From Micrasema longulum (taxonomy: Eukaryota > Arthropoda > Insecta > Trichoptera > Brachycentridae), in the NCBI GenBank assembly GCA_022494885.1, contig JAGVSM010003712.1, positions 1-64,000 of the forward strand: DNA of 64,000 nt, written 5' to 3'. Below, one piece after another: positions 44,760 through 55,944 of the stretch. The notes beneath the pieces are model-generated. The model did not search any database and had not been told where the DNA came from. It worked only from the letters and a program-made list of their open reading frames with translations. The stretch's first letter is position 1. The number at the start of each line of letters is the position of its first letter. The position numbers and the translations under genes were made by a program.

Positions 44760-45330
44760 AAGTAGTTTTTTACTGCTTAGTTCTTGGCATGAACACTTGA
44801 CAAACTTACTACCATGCTCTATTTTTTATAAATTTATTGATATCATTCTAACTTTGCTAGAATTCCACTCGTCCATGCGCTTTGTAGCTGCACGATGATT
44901 GGTTATCTGGCTTTCATATACCAACTTAAAAATACCTAAATTTTATAAATGGGGTCTAGAATTCCAATCGTCTATGCGCTTAGTAGCTGCAAGACGTGTT
45001 GTAATCTTACTCCTTTTATTATTCATATTATTTTTATTTTTTTTTAGTATCATTAATACACTAAATTTATTTGTCAATTTTTTAAATGTGTAAATGGGGG
45101 CTAAATTTCTAACTGTCTATGCGCTCTGTAGCTGCAAGACGTCCTGTAATCTAGCTCCTATCTGTTATAATTTTTTATTGATCTTAATTGAAACGAGGAA
45201 CTAGAATCCCAACCGTCCATGCGCTCTGTAGCTGCAAGACGTACTGGGATATTTATTAATTGTACAGCGCCCTTGAGGTGATTTTCACAAAAATGGCGCT
45301 ATATAAATTATCCAACTATATAAATATATA
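44760..45330 (+). repeat. Tandem-3'UTR LINE, four units plus 3' hairpin
   Basis: Cores at about 44870, 44970, 45120 and 45220 (GCGCTTTGTAGCTGCACG, GCGCTTAGTAGCTGCAAG, GCGCTCTGTAGCTGCAAG twice), each preceded by AATTCCAACCGTC-like sequence. It ends AGCGCCCTTGAGGTGATT, AAAATGGCGCTATATAAA. This is the best-preserved array in the window. Confidence 0.8.
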
Positions 45331-45504
45331 TATATAAAGGTATCCTAGTAGAAACACGTGTGGAACAAAACACAATGTGTTAGGATGCATTTATGGCATC
45401 CTGTTTACATTTTATTCGACATATCATTTTTATGTTTTTATTGTTACATTATCTCACACTGACCCACATGTGCAAGTGAACCGTTTTATTATATTGTAAA
45501 AAGG

Positions 45505-46050
45505 AATTTCAGCCCTGCGGGAAATTAGATAAAAATATGTTTTTTTTGCGCGCGGTAAAATCAGCATTAAATTGTACGCAAAGTACTCTTTCACGACATT
45601 GGTCGTAGGGAGTCAGAAAAGTTGATGCATGCCACGGATTGGAGATTCTTACTGGATATCGAAAATAAAATATGAAAATAAAGAATAATTAAAAAAAATA
45701 TATCTGCAGATGGCAACCATGAAGTTTCGCATTATAAATAAATTGTCAATGTTTTTTGAATGTATGTATGTGAATGCGCATGGGTGCATATACGTGTGTG
45801 TGTATGTACGTGTGTATTGTGTGTATATATATTACATATATGTGTATATATGTTTATGTATATGTATCAAAATGTGTATACGAGTAAGTTTGTATTTTAT
45901 TAGTCTGTATTCTCTATTAATTTGTTAACTATTATCATATATTTGAATGTAATTGCCTAGCTTGGAACGGGGTATGTACCCTTGTTAGCTGGGCAAAGTG
46001 AACGTAAAATGTTATTTTTGATAAAAGGTGTAAATAAATAAATGAATAAA
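45505..46050 (+). repeat. LINE 3' region with GT/TA microsatellite
   Basis: AATTTCAGCCCTGCGGGAAA, TTGCGCGCGGTAAAAT (shared with 58700-58790), a TGTGTATGTACGTG / TATATG stretch at 45785-45870, then GGGGTATGTACCCTTGTTAG and an AAATAAATAAATGAATAAA tail. Confidence 0.5.
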
Positions 46051-46114
46051 GTTTCTTGAAAATGTACGAAAAAAATAACTTCCATATAAAATTTAAGAAA
46101 AAACTGTTTGGTAG

Positions 46115-46300
46115 GTATTATTGTTGCTCTGATATTTTAAAGTTTTGCAATTCTGAAATTACTCCACGTGTGACGTCACAATTTCTCTTCGGTGAGTTCT
46201 GCTCATTGGTAAATTGGCTTAACACTAACCGGAAATTTATCACTACACTATTATTGGTTGATTCGGGAGAACTGATGACGTCGTTAAACGGTGCCCTATG
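46115..46300. repeat. Fragment related to the 9376-9790 MITE
   Basis: CGGTGAGTTCTGCTCATTGG, ATTGGCTTAACACTAACCGG, ATTATTGGTTGATTCGGG match 9520-9640. Confidence 0.45.
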
Positions 46301-46599
46301 CACCGCTGAGAGCGAATATGGAAATGATTTAAATGAGTCTATGGTTCATTTACCTGCTTATCTATCTACTGGGTTATAAATGTAAAAATACAAATATGAC
46401 GAAAAAACACTCCCAAGCTGCCAACTGTTTAAAAATAGTGTTCTTTGTTCCATTTTCGAATTCAAAACGCTTTTCTCGTTTGTTCTGTATTTAAACTGCC
46501 CGATCTTGGCGGGAGAGCGTATAAAGTAATACACATATGTAAAATTAATATACGTTCTACGGGCATAAGTCACAAATATAGTGAATGCTATCTAAACTT

Positions 46600-46800
46600 G
46601 GAAAAAATTAATATTAATATTAATATATTACAACAGAGATAAGAACATTTCATAGAAGACAATATAAAAGTCTAGGCATCTAGAGGCTACCATTGGCTGG
46701 TTAAGCGACCACTCTACACACTGTCTTATATTAACCATTCTGTCTATGTTTAAACATCTATATTCCTTTATTCTTCCATATGTTGATCTTCGTGAAGAGC
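46600..46800. repeat. Fold-back element fragment
   Basis: TATTACAACAGAGATAAGAAC, AAAGTCTAGGCATCTAG, CATTGGCTGGTTAAG, AACCATTCTGTCTATG: subfamily of the 31.5 kb hairpin. Confidence 0.6.
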
Positions 46801-46859
46801 GATAACGAACTGAAACCATAAATAATTATTACGGATAACTTATAAAGCACCATTTTCGT

Positions 46860-47345
46860 AATTGTTTTTTTATTTCAATTTTATTTATTTATTGAAATCT
46901 ACAGTCATATATACAATAATACGGTTATAATATAATAGATACTTAATATTAGATAAAATCACTTCAAACTTATAATTAACGATACATTTATTTATTTATT
47001 TGACACTTTATATACATATACAATATATATACGTATAAGGGCGGGAATATTGCCTTAAGGCAATTTCTTCCTACCTACCCAAACCGTTCAGTTTGAGAAA
47101 ATTATAAATACATAGACATATTGAATCTTACAATTTTATACAAAACTCAAAAACAAAGAATATCAAAATAAAAATATATAAAAAAAATTAACACTATAGT
47201 TTGAAGAGAGGAGAGGGGATGGGAAGGAAAGAAGAAGGATAAAGGAACCATTGAAATATTTAGATAGTTACATTTTAATCTTGATTTAAAGGTAAATAAA
47301 GAAGGGGTGTCTCTAACATTCGTGGGTAGATTGTTCCACAATATA
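46860..47345 (-). mobile_element. Two LINE 3' ends in tandem, one with pol C-terminus
   Basis: Minus strand reads LWNNLPTNVRDTPSLFTFK, SRLKCNYLN (47345-47260), the end of a jockey-like pol. Its 3'UTR has GCCTTAAGGCAATATTCCCG and a TAAATAAATAAA tail at 46985. A second TAAATAAATAAA tail precedes it at 46880. Confidence 0.6.
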
Positions 47346-47399
47346 CGTAATATGTCATAAATAAAGTTATATTAAACATGAAAACCATAAATGAAATGT

Positions 47400-47475
47400 T
47401 TGTATTTTTGTATTTTGATAATTTATATAGCGCCGTTTTTGTGAAAATCACCTCCAGGGCGCTGTACAATAAATA
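47400..47475 (-). repeat. LINE 3' hairpin end, solo
   Basis: GATAATTTATATAGCGCCG, AAAATCACCTCCAGGGCGC, TGTACAATAAATAAAT. Confidence 0.65.
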
Positions 47476-47829
47476 AATAAATTACCTTTGTATGTAAATT
47501 ACCGTATTTACCTTTGTAAATTTAAAATAAAATGAAAAAATAATATTGTATTTACCCATCACTACTCACCCACGACGACAATGCCTGCATGCTGTCGCTG
47601 ATTTCCCTTTTGAATTTATTATTATTCAAGTTGAGTGTATCGCTAAGTTGAATATAGTAATATTAATACCTCAAAGGCGCTATAAAAAGTATTTCAATAA
47701 ACAATTATATAAATAAATTAATTTAATTTCAACTGAGAGTCTGTAACGGTAAAACAATTTACTATTTATTTTATTTTATATTTAAATTTATTTCATAAAT
47801 AAGTAGGTATACATATTTCAGTAAATGTG

Positions 47830-48515
47830 AGATCAGTGTGAACGGAGATATTCTGAATCAGGTAAAATAATTTGTGTATCTGGGAAGTATGTTTACTAGG
47901 GATGGATAGACCGAGAAATATATTAAAAGGAGGGTGAGTGCCGAGAACAGGGTGATCGTTGCTCTGAAATCTACTTTGGCAAACAAATGTTTATCGCAGG
48001 AGGCTAAACTAGCAGTTCACAATGGAGTTCTAGTGTCCACTCTTATGTATGGGAGCGAAGTATAGAATTGGAAAAATACTGATGAAAGTCTGTAAAATGC
48101 TGTCGAAATACGATCCCTCAGGCGAATGTGTGGTAAAACGATGTATTATAGGTGCACAAATGTCGAGATCCGTGAACTGTGTAAGGCTGAGATATGCATT
48201 ATCGACAGAAATAAGAAAGGCGTGCGTGCTGCGTTGGTTTGGACATGTAGAGCGAATGGACAACGAAAGAACAGCTAAAAGGATCTACGATGCGAATGTT
48301 GATGGATGCAGAAAACGAGGAAAGCCGAGAAAGACATGACACGATTTAGTCCATCAATTATTTGAATATGGACATGTCAAAAGTAGGAATAATCGGCGTG
48401 CGTGCAGTAGAAGATGTATGAATGTAGAGGAAGCGAGGTCTGTATGCAAAGACAGAGTGATATGGCGTTCTATCCTCTCTGCCTACGCCTACGGGGAAAC
48501 GGCGTGATGGTTTGT
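47830..48515 (+). mobile_element. RTE-type LINE, C-terminal third of pol
   Basis: Reads CEISVNGDILNQVK, FVYLGSMFTRDG, EAKLAVHNGVLVSTLMYGSE, ALRWFGHVERMDNERTAKR, GCRKRGKPRKT, then HVKSRNNRRACSRRCMNVEE, VCKDRVIWRSILSAYAYGE stop, with two or three frame breaks. It is the reference copy of the commonest RTE family in the window. Confidence 0.85.
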
Positions 48516-48614
48516 TTTTTGTTATAAAAAACTAGTGAATTAGAAAATGAATACGGAGCGTCCTCTGGTTGGGATAGTCTCCATCTAACATGGCCCAGCC
48601 TAATTACTTTATTC

Positions 48615-49125
48615 ACTTACATAAAATGTTCTTCATCTTTGTTGTAATATATTGATTTTGACAACTCCCAAGAGGGAAGAATACAGTTGTTGTTGATAAA
48701 AATATCAGTGAGTACCTAGATTTTTCTAGAATATTTCAAATTATAGTATGAAATACATAATTAGGTATGCAGTATTATTTTTTTATAATAATTATAAACA
48801 TAATTTATATTCAGATCTAATTTGTTGCAACAGAGTGGGAAACCATTTTTGAAAAGGGAATTTGAATGTCTGGGTTTGAGGTCTTTTACTTTAAAAAAGT
48901 CAACAGATGGAAGCGTTGAGGAAATATAGATGATTTAATATAAGCGGAATGTGAATTACACTGTGTGTAAAGTGGCCACTTAAACAAGCCAATAGGTCAT
49001 AAGCCCTGTAAATGTCTACACATCCATATTCCTTCAACGCAACAACTTTAAATCCTGACAACTACTTAGGGAGGAAATCCCGCCTGTCTATAAACATTTA
49101 GACACACTTAAAACATTGGTGATGA
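48615..49125. repeat. Fold-back element, partly rearranged
   Basis: CTAATTTGTTGCAACAGAG, GTGTAAAGTGGCCACTTAAAC, AGGTCATAAGCCCTGTAAATG, TTAGGGAGGAAATCC, ACATTTAGACACACTTAAAAC. Confidence 0.6.
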
Positions 49126-49194
49126 TTTATATTCATTATCTTCTGGTTTGCAATATTTTGGACCCTTATATTATTAAAAATGTATTTGTAAAAA

Positions 49195-49745
49195 AAATAT
49201 CAAGGAAAACAGTTACTACTACTACTACTACCATCACGCTATTTCCCCGTAGGGGTAGGCAGAGAGAATGGACCGCCACACACGTCTATCCTGGCAAACA
49301 TTCCTAGCTTCTTCCACATTCATACATCTTGTCATACATGCCCTTCGGTTCTGTCTGCTTTCGACATGACCAGACTTAAGATTTTAGTTTATCTGATCAT
49401 GCCACGTCTTCCTCGGTCGTCCTCGTCTCACGTTACCGTTTATTTTCGCCATATATACTTGTTTTGCCATTCTTTCGTCGTCCATTCGTTCTACATGACC
49501 AAAGCATCTGATTCTCGCCTGATTTCATCATTCGTAGTTACTGTCATACATTGATTTCCCCCACATTCGTCGAAGAGATCGCATTTCAACCGCGTTCACT
49601 CGGCTTTCATCCTCCTTCTACCAGTTCCATGTTTCACTTTCAATATCTTTCTCAGTCATTGCATCCCTAGTAAACATACTTCCCAGATACACAAATTCCC
49701 CTACCTGTTTTAGTATAACCCCATTCACAGTGATTTCACATTAAC
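49195..49745 (-). mobile_element. RTE-type LINE, C-terminal part of pol and 3' tail
   Basis: Minus strand reads GEFVYLGSMFTRDAMTEKD, RIRCFGHVERMDDERMAKQV, INGNVRRGRPRKTWHDQI, SGHVESRQNRRACMTRCMN, VCQDRRVWRSILSAYPYGE. The 3' tail is the (GTA)n-type microsatellite at 49210 (ACTACTACTACTACC on the plus strand). Confidence 0.85.
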
Positions 49746-50069
49746 TCATTTAGTCATTTAAAAATTAATTATTATTGGATGTCTTAAATAGCGGGATTTT
49801 CGTAATATAATACTATGTAGACATTTTGTAAAAAGTTCTTTGTACCGTAAATTTTGTGAAAGTAAAAAAAATATTATTTTCACTACAATGGAATTCTATG
49901 TTTAGACTGCACACCTGACTCGAAATAAGGGATCAGTTCAGACCCGTTTCAAGGTTAACGGGGAAGAACTTTTTTTGCCCCTCTAAAACCTTATTATGTA
50001 CTATGGTGTAGAGTATATACCCTCTTCTATATACCCCCGATAATCGGGTGACCACTCATTGTAACAAAA

Positions 50070-50480
50070 AATATTTATCTATAAGTTTGGATAATTTAAC
50101 AGCGCCATTTTTGCAAAAATCACCTCAAGGCCGCTGTACAATAAATAAATATCCCAGCACGTCTTGCATCTACAGAGCGCATGGACGGTTAGGATTCTAG
50201 ATCCTCGTCTACAATTATGATATATATAACAATTATGATTATATGAGCTAGATTGCAGCACGTCTTGCAGCTACAGAGCGCATGGATAGTAAGAAATCTA
50301 GCCCCTATCTACAATAAAAATATAAAAAAATGACATTGAAGTTTAGAGTTTGAGTGATATTTAAAAAAAATAAATTAAAAACAAATTTATAAAAATAGAA
50401 GTTAGATTACAGCAAGTCTTGCAGCTACTGTAAGCATGGACGGTTGAAATTCTAGACCCCATTTGCTAAATTTAGATATT
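50070..50480 (-). repeat. Tandem-3'UTR LINE, 3 units plus 3' hairpin
   Basis: GGATAATTTAACAGCGCC, CACCTCAAGGCCGCTGTAC, then units with AGCACGTCTTGCATCTACAG, AGCACGTCTTGCAGCTACAG and AGCAAGTCTTGCAGCTACTG. Confidence 0.75.
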
Positions 50481-50609
50481 TGATAGTTGATAACATTTAC
50501 ATACTATGATAGCTTACATCACAAAAGGCTTACATGAGAATGATTTTAAAAAATTTACAATAAAATTTTAAAAACACAAAAATAATACAGTACATCGTCA
50601 GTATTATTA

Positions 50610-50725
50610 TTTTGGATAATTTATCTAGCGCCATTTTGGTGAAAACCACCCCAAAGACGCTGTAAAATAAATATCCTAAAACGTTTTGCTGCTACATAGC
50701 GCATTGCCGGTTGGGATTAAAGTCT
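50610..50725 (-). repeat. Tandem-3'UTR LINE end, degenerate
   Basis: TTGGATAATTTATCTAGCGCC, CACCCCAAAGACGCTG, TTTTGCTGCTACATAGCGC. Confidence 0.6.
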
Positions 50726-50729
50726 TAAC

Positions 50730-51435
50730 CAGCAATTGGAATTATCAAACTCTCCTTTACTTAAACCATTAATTTAATATATAACTACGCTCCGTTTAAT
50801 TGAATTATTTACTACTAAAATAATATAATGAACATAAAATTAACTATCAAAATGAATAACTTCATTCCACAAACAAATGTATTATCTTAGTGTGTATCTT
50901 AAAATATTTCGTCATTCATCTAGAGGTATGTAAACTTCCCTGTCAAAAAATCAAAGTATTGTGCTAACTTTATCTGTTAAAATGTGTATTTCTCACTCTG
51001 TTGTATTTCGCCATGTGTTCTTTTCCCACCTTTTAAATAATAAAAGCTTAATCCCAATTTCGGTCCAAAAACTCCCAAAAATGAACTGTTCAGAAAACTA
51101 GCTGTAAATATTTATGTTTTCTGTCCTCAGTTGAAATACTTATTTGATCTTATCTCCAAAATATGTTAAGAATAGTATAAATACTGTAAACATTGTAAAC
51201 AATTCACCAGTCTTGAAGATGCCTACTTAGGCGAAAGCGCTCGTTGGTCAACATAATAAAAAGTAAAACTTAACCAAGAAGTTTTATTGATAAGTATATT
51301 TTTAATTTGATTATAATCATTAACTATGGAGTTTTATCAAGAAATATCAACAAAAAACATCAATATTATTAGTAAAGTATTCACGATAAAAAGGAATCAA
51401 TTAAGAAGCAAATAAATAAAGCACTGTTTTAACAA
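50730..51435. other. AT-rich stretch with a Penelope-like motif
   Basis: The only recognisable item is CTTGAAGATGCCTACTTAGG followed by CGAAAGCGCTCGTTGG at 51212-51247, a GAAGATG-stem-CGAAA pattern like that seen in Penelope-type terminal repeats. Confidence 0.35.
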
Positions 51436-51439
51436 ATTG

Positions 51440-52440
51440 TATTTTTTTTATTTATTTATTTATTTATTTAACTTTTTGTACATAATGTTATTTGTACATT
51501 GGCGGGCTTATTGCCAAATGGCAATTTCTTCCAACCAACCAATAAAATAAAAGTTTTATTTTTATAATTCAAGTTACAGAACATATTCAATAGAAAAAAA
51601 AAAGATTAAAAATTGAAAAATATATAAAAATAGAAATAAACGTATTTGTTTATAAATTACCTTAAATCAAAACTATTACTCAATGGGAAAAAGGAAAAAA
51701 GCGGAAAGAGGAAAAAGGAAAGGAGGAGATATTAAGGAAGAGAAAGGAGATGTTTCTTCAGACGTGATTTAAACAGAGATAATGTAGTAACATCTTTGAT
51801 GGTGGGTGGAGATGATTCCACAGTCGAGCCGCATGGACACTATGAGTTAGAGAAGAAAGAGGAATTGTGGATGGGTATTAAGAGAGTGCCTTGAGAATTA
51901 GAACGAAGAGGTAAACCATGAACTGATAAGCGTTGAAATTTTTCACGCAGGTATATAGGAGCGTTAGGACTATGAAGTGCATTGAACAGAAGTGAGAGGG
52001 AGTGATAGTCTCTCCGCCGTCTAATTTTGAGCCATTTCAGTTGCCACGATAATCTGAAATGTGGTCATATTTCCGAAGACCAAAAATGTACCTTATGCAT
52101 GTATTCTGAAGTCGTTCAAGTTTATCGAGTTGCTCACAGCTTAAATCAGTCATGGAAACATCAGCGTAATCTAGAATGGGTAGTAGTAATGCTTGTACAA
52201 GAGTGCATTTAGTACTAATGGGTAGAATTTTTGCAACCTTCTAAGTGAGTGTAGACTGAAAAATATTTTGCGGCTTAATTCATTAGTATGAGCTCGCCAG
52301 CAGAGATGTTCATCCATTAGTACTCCTAGATTTTTTACGGATTTCCTGTACTGAATATTGGTACCATTGACAATAAGAGGATTAAGTGTATTATTGTTCA
52401 CGAGATGAAAGCGACCACTGATCGTCGCGTTGGGGAAACA
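51440..52440 (-). mobile_element. Jockey-like LINE, end of pol with 3' tail
   Basis: Minus strand reads NPLIVNGTNIQYRKSVKNLG, VLMDEHLCWRAHTNELSRK, LVQALLLPILDYADVSMTDL, KLERLQNTCIRYIFGLRKYD, HAARLWNHLHPPS, with several stops and frameshifts. The 3'UTR has GCCATTTGGCAATAAGCCCG and a TAAATAAATAAATAAA tail at 51455. Confidence 0.85.
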
Positions 52441-52588
52441 CAGTTCTATCTAACAAAATATGTTTTTTGTGTCAGTGGTTGTGGTATTTGAAAGAGGAAA
52501 AAAGGTTATTAGATACTAAAATAAATGTAAACAATTAATACATTTAAGTTTATAAGTGAAAATTCTTGATGGAAGTTCATTGTGATTT

Positions 52589-53157
52589 TTTACATAAATA
52601 AAATACGAGTGATACTTAAATCCACAAATTTCGAATATCCAGTGACCGGTTTCATCACATCTTCGAGACTGGTATCTTTATTAAGGAGTTCAACGTATTT
52701 ATACAAAACAGAGATAAGGATAGATAATTCAAAATCATATGAAAGTAAATTTAATAAAGTTATTTTTATCTCAAGGATCATTATCAAATCATTGTAATAT
52801 ATATTTTTACTAATGACCTTTTACCCTTTGTTTTTCAGATATCATAATTGACGAAAATCACACTCACGAAGGATGGGACACTAAAAATAAAATACTTAAA
52901 CTCATTGAAATAGCATTATATCAACTGTTTAGTTAACCCGAAAAAAATTTGATAATGATCCTTAAGATAAAAATAACTTAATTTAATTTACTTTCATATG
53001 GTTTTGAATTATCTATCCTTGCCTCTGTTTTGTATAAATTCAATGAACTCCTTAATAAAGATACCAGTCTCGAAGATGTCGCGAAAGCGATGAAACCGCC
53101 CACTGGATATTCCAAATTTGTGGATTAAAGTATCACTCGTCTTTTATTTATATAGCA
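52589..53157. repeat. Long inverted repeat, arms ~210 bp
   Basis: Left arm 52589-52797 and right arm 52941-53157 are inverted copies (ACGAGTGATACTTAAATCC, GGTATCTTTATTAAGGAG, AAGGATCATTATCAAAT). The right arm holds CTCGAAGATGTCGCG, AAAGCGATGAAACC; the left arm lacks a short piece of this. It could be a Penelope-type or fold-back element. Confidence 0.7.
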
Positions 53158-53174
53158 AACAATTAATGCCTTGA

Positions 53175-53830
53175 ACAAATAGAAGAATTTGTGTACCTGG
53201 AAAGAATGTTTTCTAGAGATGGGCGAGTAGAAAAAGATGTTGAAAAGAAAGTGAACGCGGGTAACAAAATAAACGGCGCACTAAGTACAGTAATTGCTTA
53301 TAAAAAATGCCAATCGAAGCTAAACTGGCAGTGCACAGCGGGGTTTTAGTCCCAACAATTACGTATGGAAGTGCAACATGGAATTGGAAAAGGAAGGACA
53401 AAAGAAGAGTGAATGTGGTCAAAATGCGGTCTCTTAGACGAATGTCTGGGAAATCAATGTATGACAGGGTTGCAAATGGTAAAATCAGGCGAGAGTGCAA
53501 CTCTGAGTCAGGTATAATTGATAAGATTAAGAAAAGATCACTAAGATGGTTTGGTCACGTAAAACGAATGGATGACGAAAGAATAGTAAAACAAGTATAG
53601 ATGGCGAAAATGAACAGTAATTTAAGACGTGGACGACCAATACAAATGTGGCATGATCAGATAAATCAGAATCTCAAATCTGGTCATGTCAAAAGCAGAT
53701 CCATCCGAATGACAAGACGTATGAATGAGGAAGCAGGTAGGTATGTATTTCAGGAGAGACGTATTTGGCGGTCCATCCTCTCTCCTTACCACTTCGGGGA
53801 AATAGTAGAAGTATCGCTATCAGTAATTTT
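53175..53830 (+). mobile_element. RTE-type LINE, C-terminal third of pol
   Basis: Reads EEFVYLERMFSRDGRVEKDV, then PIEAKLAVHSGVLVPTITYG, SLRWFGHVKRMDDERIVKQV, stop, LRRGRPIQMWHDQIN, GHVKSRSIRMTRRMNEEAG, RRIWRSILSPYHFGE. It has few breaks and is younger or better preserved than most copies here. Confidence 0.85.
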
Positions 53831-53839
53831 TAATTTTGT

Positions 53840-54270
53840 ATAAATAAATGTTTAATTGCTGCACAGAGAAAAAAAATCATCAAAATAAACATGTTCATTG
53901 CTTTTTTAGTAAATTTATACAAATGTTTATTCTTCAATATTTTTAACACTTAATGCATATATTGAATATTTGATATTTGGATTGTTATATTTTTAAATAT
54001 AAAAACATTGTTTTCTTTCGTTTGGTATAATTACATTTCTATAACTTTTTTTGTTCACTCTACCTTAATTGGTAAAAATAAATACCCACTTTTTTTTTTT
54101 AACCTTTTAATATCTTTTCATTTTTTATATTTATGCGCATGTTGATCTAATGTTTTGTATAATATGTTTGCGTGTTCATTGTTTGAAACTGATGTGTTTT
54201 GATATATATAATCTTCCAGGAGGCCCAATTATAGTGGTGAATTACAGCACAGAATACCCGGCTTGAGAAA
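53840..54270. other. AT-rich stretch without recognised feature
   Basis: T-rich sequence after the LINE. Nothing recognised. Confidence 0.4.
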
Positions 54271-54274
54271 AATC

Positions 54275-54370
54275 ACATTTCATTTTTGTGTTCTCATCGG
54301 GAATCGAACCCGGAACCTTCCGTGTGTGAATCAAGCGTCTTAACCACTACACCACGGAGGCTGCCAATGT
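54275..54370 (-). repeat. SINE with well-preserved tRNA-like head (family C)
   Basis: Minus strand: GCCTCCGTGGTGTAGTGG, TTAAGACGCTTGATTC, GGTTCCGGGTTCGATTCCCG. A and B boxes are canonical, but the 3' side does not close an acceptor stem and it runs on into a non-tRNA body, so I call it a SINE. Confidence 0.55.
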
Positions 54371-55615
54371 TGATGTGATGGTTTGTTTGTTTGAAATCGT
54401 AGTTAAATACATAAAAATTGCACAATTAAAAAACCCCTGGTCACCTCAGTAAGATCACGTGTTCTACAGTCGTAAATTTTAACTCGGTTGGCATTTTTTT
54501 CTTATTTTCATCTTCCAACTCCGCTGTTGCCAGGGACTCTCAACTTACGGCCAGCGATATCTTAGTTATTAATCAAGCGCACCCTAAGGCAGTGGCGAAT
54601 GCTCCTTGTATTCGATTACATGCAGCTTACCATATTTTTTTGACATCGTAAGTAATGTTTTATAATACTGTAGTATTATTAGGAAAAAACACATCACCAA
54701 AAAAATATATTACTTTTCTTGGGTAAGTAAATTTATATATTCCTTTATTCCATACAGCAACCAGTTGCGCCTCTATTGGCCAAAATTATAACTACTGGAT
54801 TACACGAGATTACTCTGCTCACTTTAAAATCACTAATTCAAATACGTCTTTAACCTAAATGTTAGAATCTCGTTCGAAAAATTACACTTGCGATTACAGT
54901 AAAATCTTGCAGCTTTCATTAATGCAATTTAGTCTTTCAATACTTTTTTCATAAGGGCTAGTATTCTTTAAAATACATCAATTTGACTTACGACAGTCTA
55001 AGGGAGGTGACAATATACGCACTCGTTATGTGTAAGAAAGAGATAACGAATATATTTTGTATGTCGTAAGTAATTTATCAATCTTATGTTTCGGTGGTTT
55101 GAAAGTAAATTTGCTTTTAAATAAATAAATATTTTGATATTTTAATCGAAACGAATTAATATTTTAATCCATAATATAGTATAAATCCTTTAGTGGGTTT
55201 TAAAAAACAAAGATTCGCTTATTGTTTTTTAATTGTAATTCGTTTTTGTGCATACGATGACAGTTGAATATTGTAGGTTATTCTTCAGTAACCATTTAAA
55301 CTTTTAAAATTTAGAGTTATGATAAAAACGTTACTAGTGTATAGTGTTAAGAATAAATATATTTGAAGAATTATAATATGTATAACTTATGTCGTTTTGT
55401 GAATAATAATGTGATATAAAAGTCGATGAAACAATGATTCTTAAAACATAATTTATGTTTTGTTTGGTGAACTATCGTACTCGGTAAGGAATACTTTTAA
55501 ATTATTATCATTTATTAAGAAATAGTGTTTTATTTCAAGACAAGTAATAATAGTCTGACTTAGCCGAAGACGCACCGGTGGGCTAATGAATTATTTAATT
55601 TATTAATTACTTTTT
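54371..55615. other. AT-rich intergenic stretch
   Basis: It includes a short palindromic area at 54955-55075 (TTGACTTACGACAGTC with GTATGTCGTAAGTAA). No gene seen. Confidence 0.35.
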
Positions 55616-55624
55616 CGAAACTCG

Positions 55625-55712
55625 GCGCAAAACGCGAAATAGCTGCGCGGATGGGTCGTCGCTTTCAAATGACTTGGGCGGAGGTTCGAATCCACAGGGG
55701 TTCCAATTTTTT
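55625..55712 (+). repeat. tRNA-like sequence, probably a SINE head
   Basis: TAGCTGCGCGGATGGGTCG, GGAGGTTCGAATCCACAGG gives A-box-like and B-box elements. No clean cloverleaf, followed by poly-T. Confidence 0.35.
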
Positions 55713-55944
55713 TTGCGATTATGTCTTTTTAAATTGTATTTTTTAAATCAAATGTTTGTGCTACATTAGAAAATATTTTTACTGAAACTATTAGCCGCTG
55801 GAGCCATTTGTTATGAATTATTTATTAAATATACAATAGACTTGTTTTTTATATGCCATACTACCGCTATGGACATTTTATCAGAATTTTCATAGCTTAC
55901 CAATTTTAAAACTCACCGCTCGCCACTGCCCTAAGGTGCATATA

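Noticed and set aside
54275..54370. Functional tRNA gene on the minus strand
   Set aside because: The head is the best in the window, but the ends do not pair as an acceptor stem and it continues into a body and AT-rich tail as SINEs do.
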